A DNA stretch of 64,000 nucleotides from Candidatus Nanoarchaeia archaeon (GTDB taxonomy: Archaea; Nanobdellota; Nanobdellia; SCGC-AAA011-G17; GW2011-AR17): the NCBI GenBank assembly GCA_028706745.1, contig JAQTVM010000008.1, forward strand, positions 1 to 64,000. The letters run 5' to 3'. Shown piece by piece: positions 63,830 to 64,000 of this stretch. Position 1 is the stretch's first letter, and the number at the start of each line of letters is the position of its first letter. The notes beneath the pieces were generated by a model. It was given only the letters and a program-made list of their open reading frames with translations, made no database searches and was not told the DNA's origin. The position numbers and the translations under genes were made by a program.

Positions 63830-64000
63830 ATGAATAAGACATTCATTTTTGACTACGACGACACGCTTGCGTGGTGCGAGCACGATTACTGCTATGCCAT
63901 AATTGATTTTTTGAAGTTTACAATAGACAAGCTGGGGCACAAGGCGCCGGATGTCCAGTCAATAATGGAGCTTGAGATGGGGCTTAACAAGCAGGGTGTT
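63830..64000 (+). CDS. HAD-family hydrolase (truncated by window end)
   Basis: MNKTFIFDYDDTLAWCEHDYCYAIIDFLKF... DxDDT motif I. Confidence 0.7.
   Translation, partial: MNKTFIFDYDDTLAWCEHDYCYAIIDFLKFTIDKLGHKAPDVQSIMELEMGLNKQGV

Overview
This 64 kb window is chromosomal DNA from an archaeon, most likely a DPANN (Woesearchaeota/Pacearchaeota-like) lineage. That placement is inferred from archaeal marker genes (uS7, uS12, SecE, Spt5, FtsY, proteasome alpha, Rrp4/Rrp41/Rrp42 exosome, Rnp2/Pop5, RpoK, DUF357, histone-fold protein), form III RuBisCO, and bacterial-type MutS/MutL. Most genes are densely packed housekeeping genes. There are some accessory patches: an integrase operon at 0.7-2.3 kb, an AT-rich SF1 helicase-nuclease at 4.9-7.9 kb, a PIN/YhcG region at 9.3-11.1 kb, an AT-rich transglutaminase/CAP exoprotein at 51.3-53.1 kb, and an uncharacterised repeat-protein operon at 56.4-59.3 kb. 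The strongest new observations are not in the ORF track. (1) Two tRNA genes, initiator tRNA-Met and tRNA-Ile(UAU), each carry TWO introns. One intron in each sits at 37/38. The other sits at a non-canonical site (T-arm 53/54 in tRNA-iMet, D-loop in tRNA-Ile). Both non-canonical introns fold into clear bulge-helix-bulge (BHB) motifs and share the same splice architecture (GG^A...AA^T, rejoining to GG|TT). (2) A set of small palindromic/double-hairpin elements includes one inserted in frame in ftsY and one that duplicates the SD+start of an M18 aminopeptidase gene, creating an ATGA-coupled leader peptide. (3) An ATP-cone/Mrr-like nuclease gene has no AUG/GUG/UUG start ahead of its N-terminal domain. 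(4) Several enzymes have degenerate catalytic motifs (HIT, ThiI) or unusual fusions (HExxGH zincin-like plus nucleotidyltransferase). All assignments come from reading the sequence and motifs; no database search was run.
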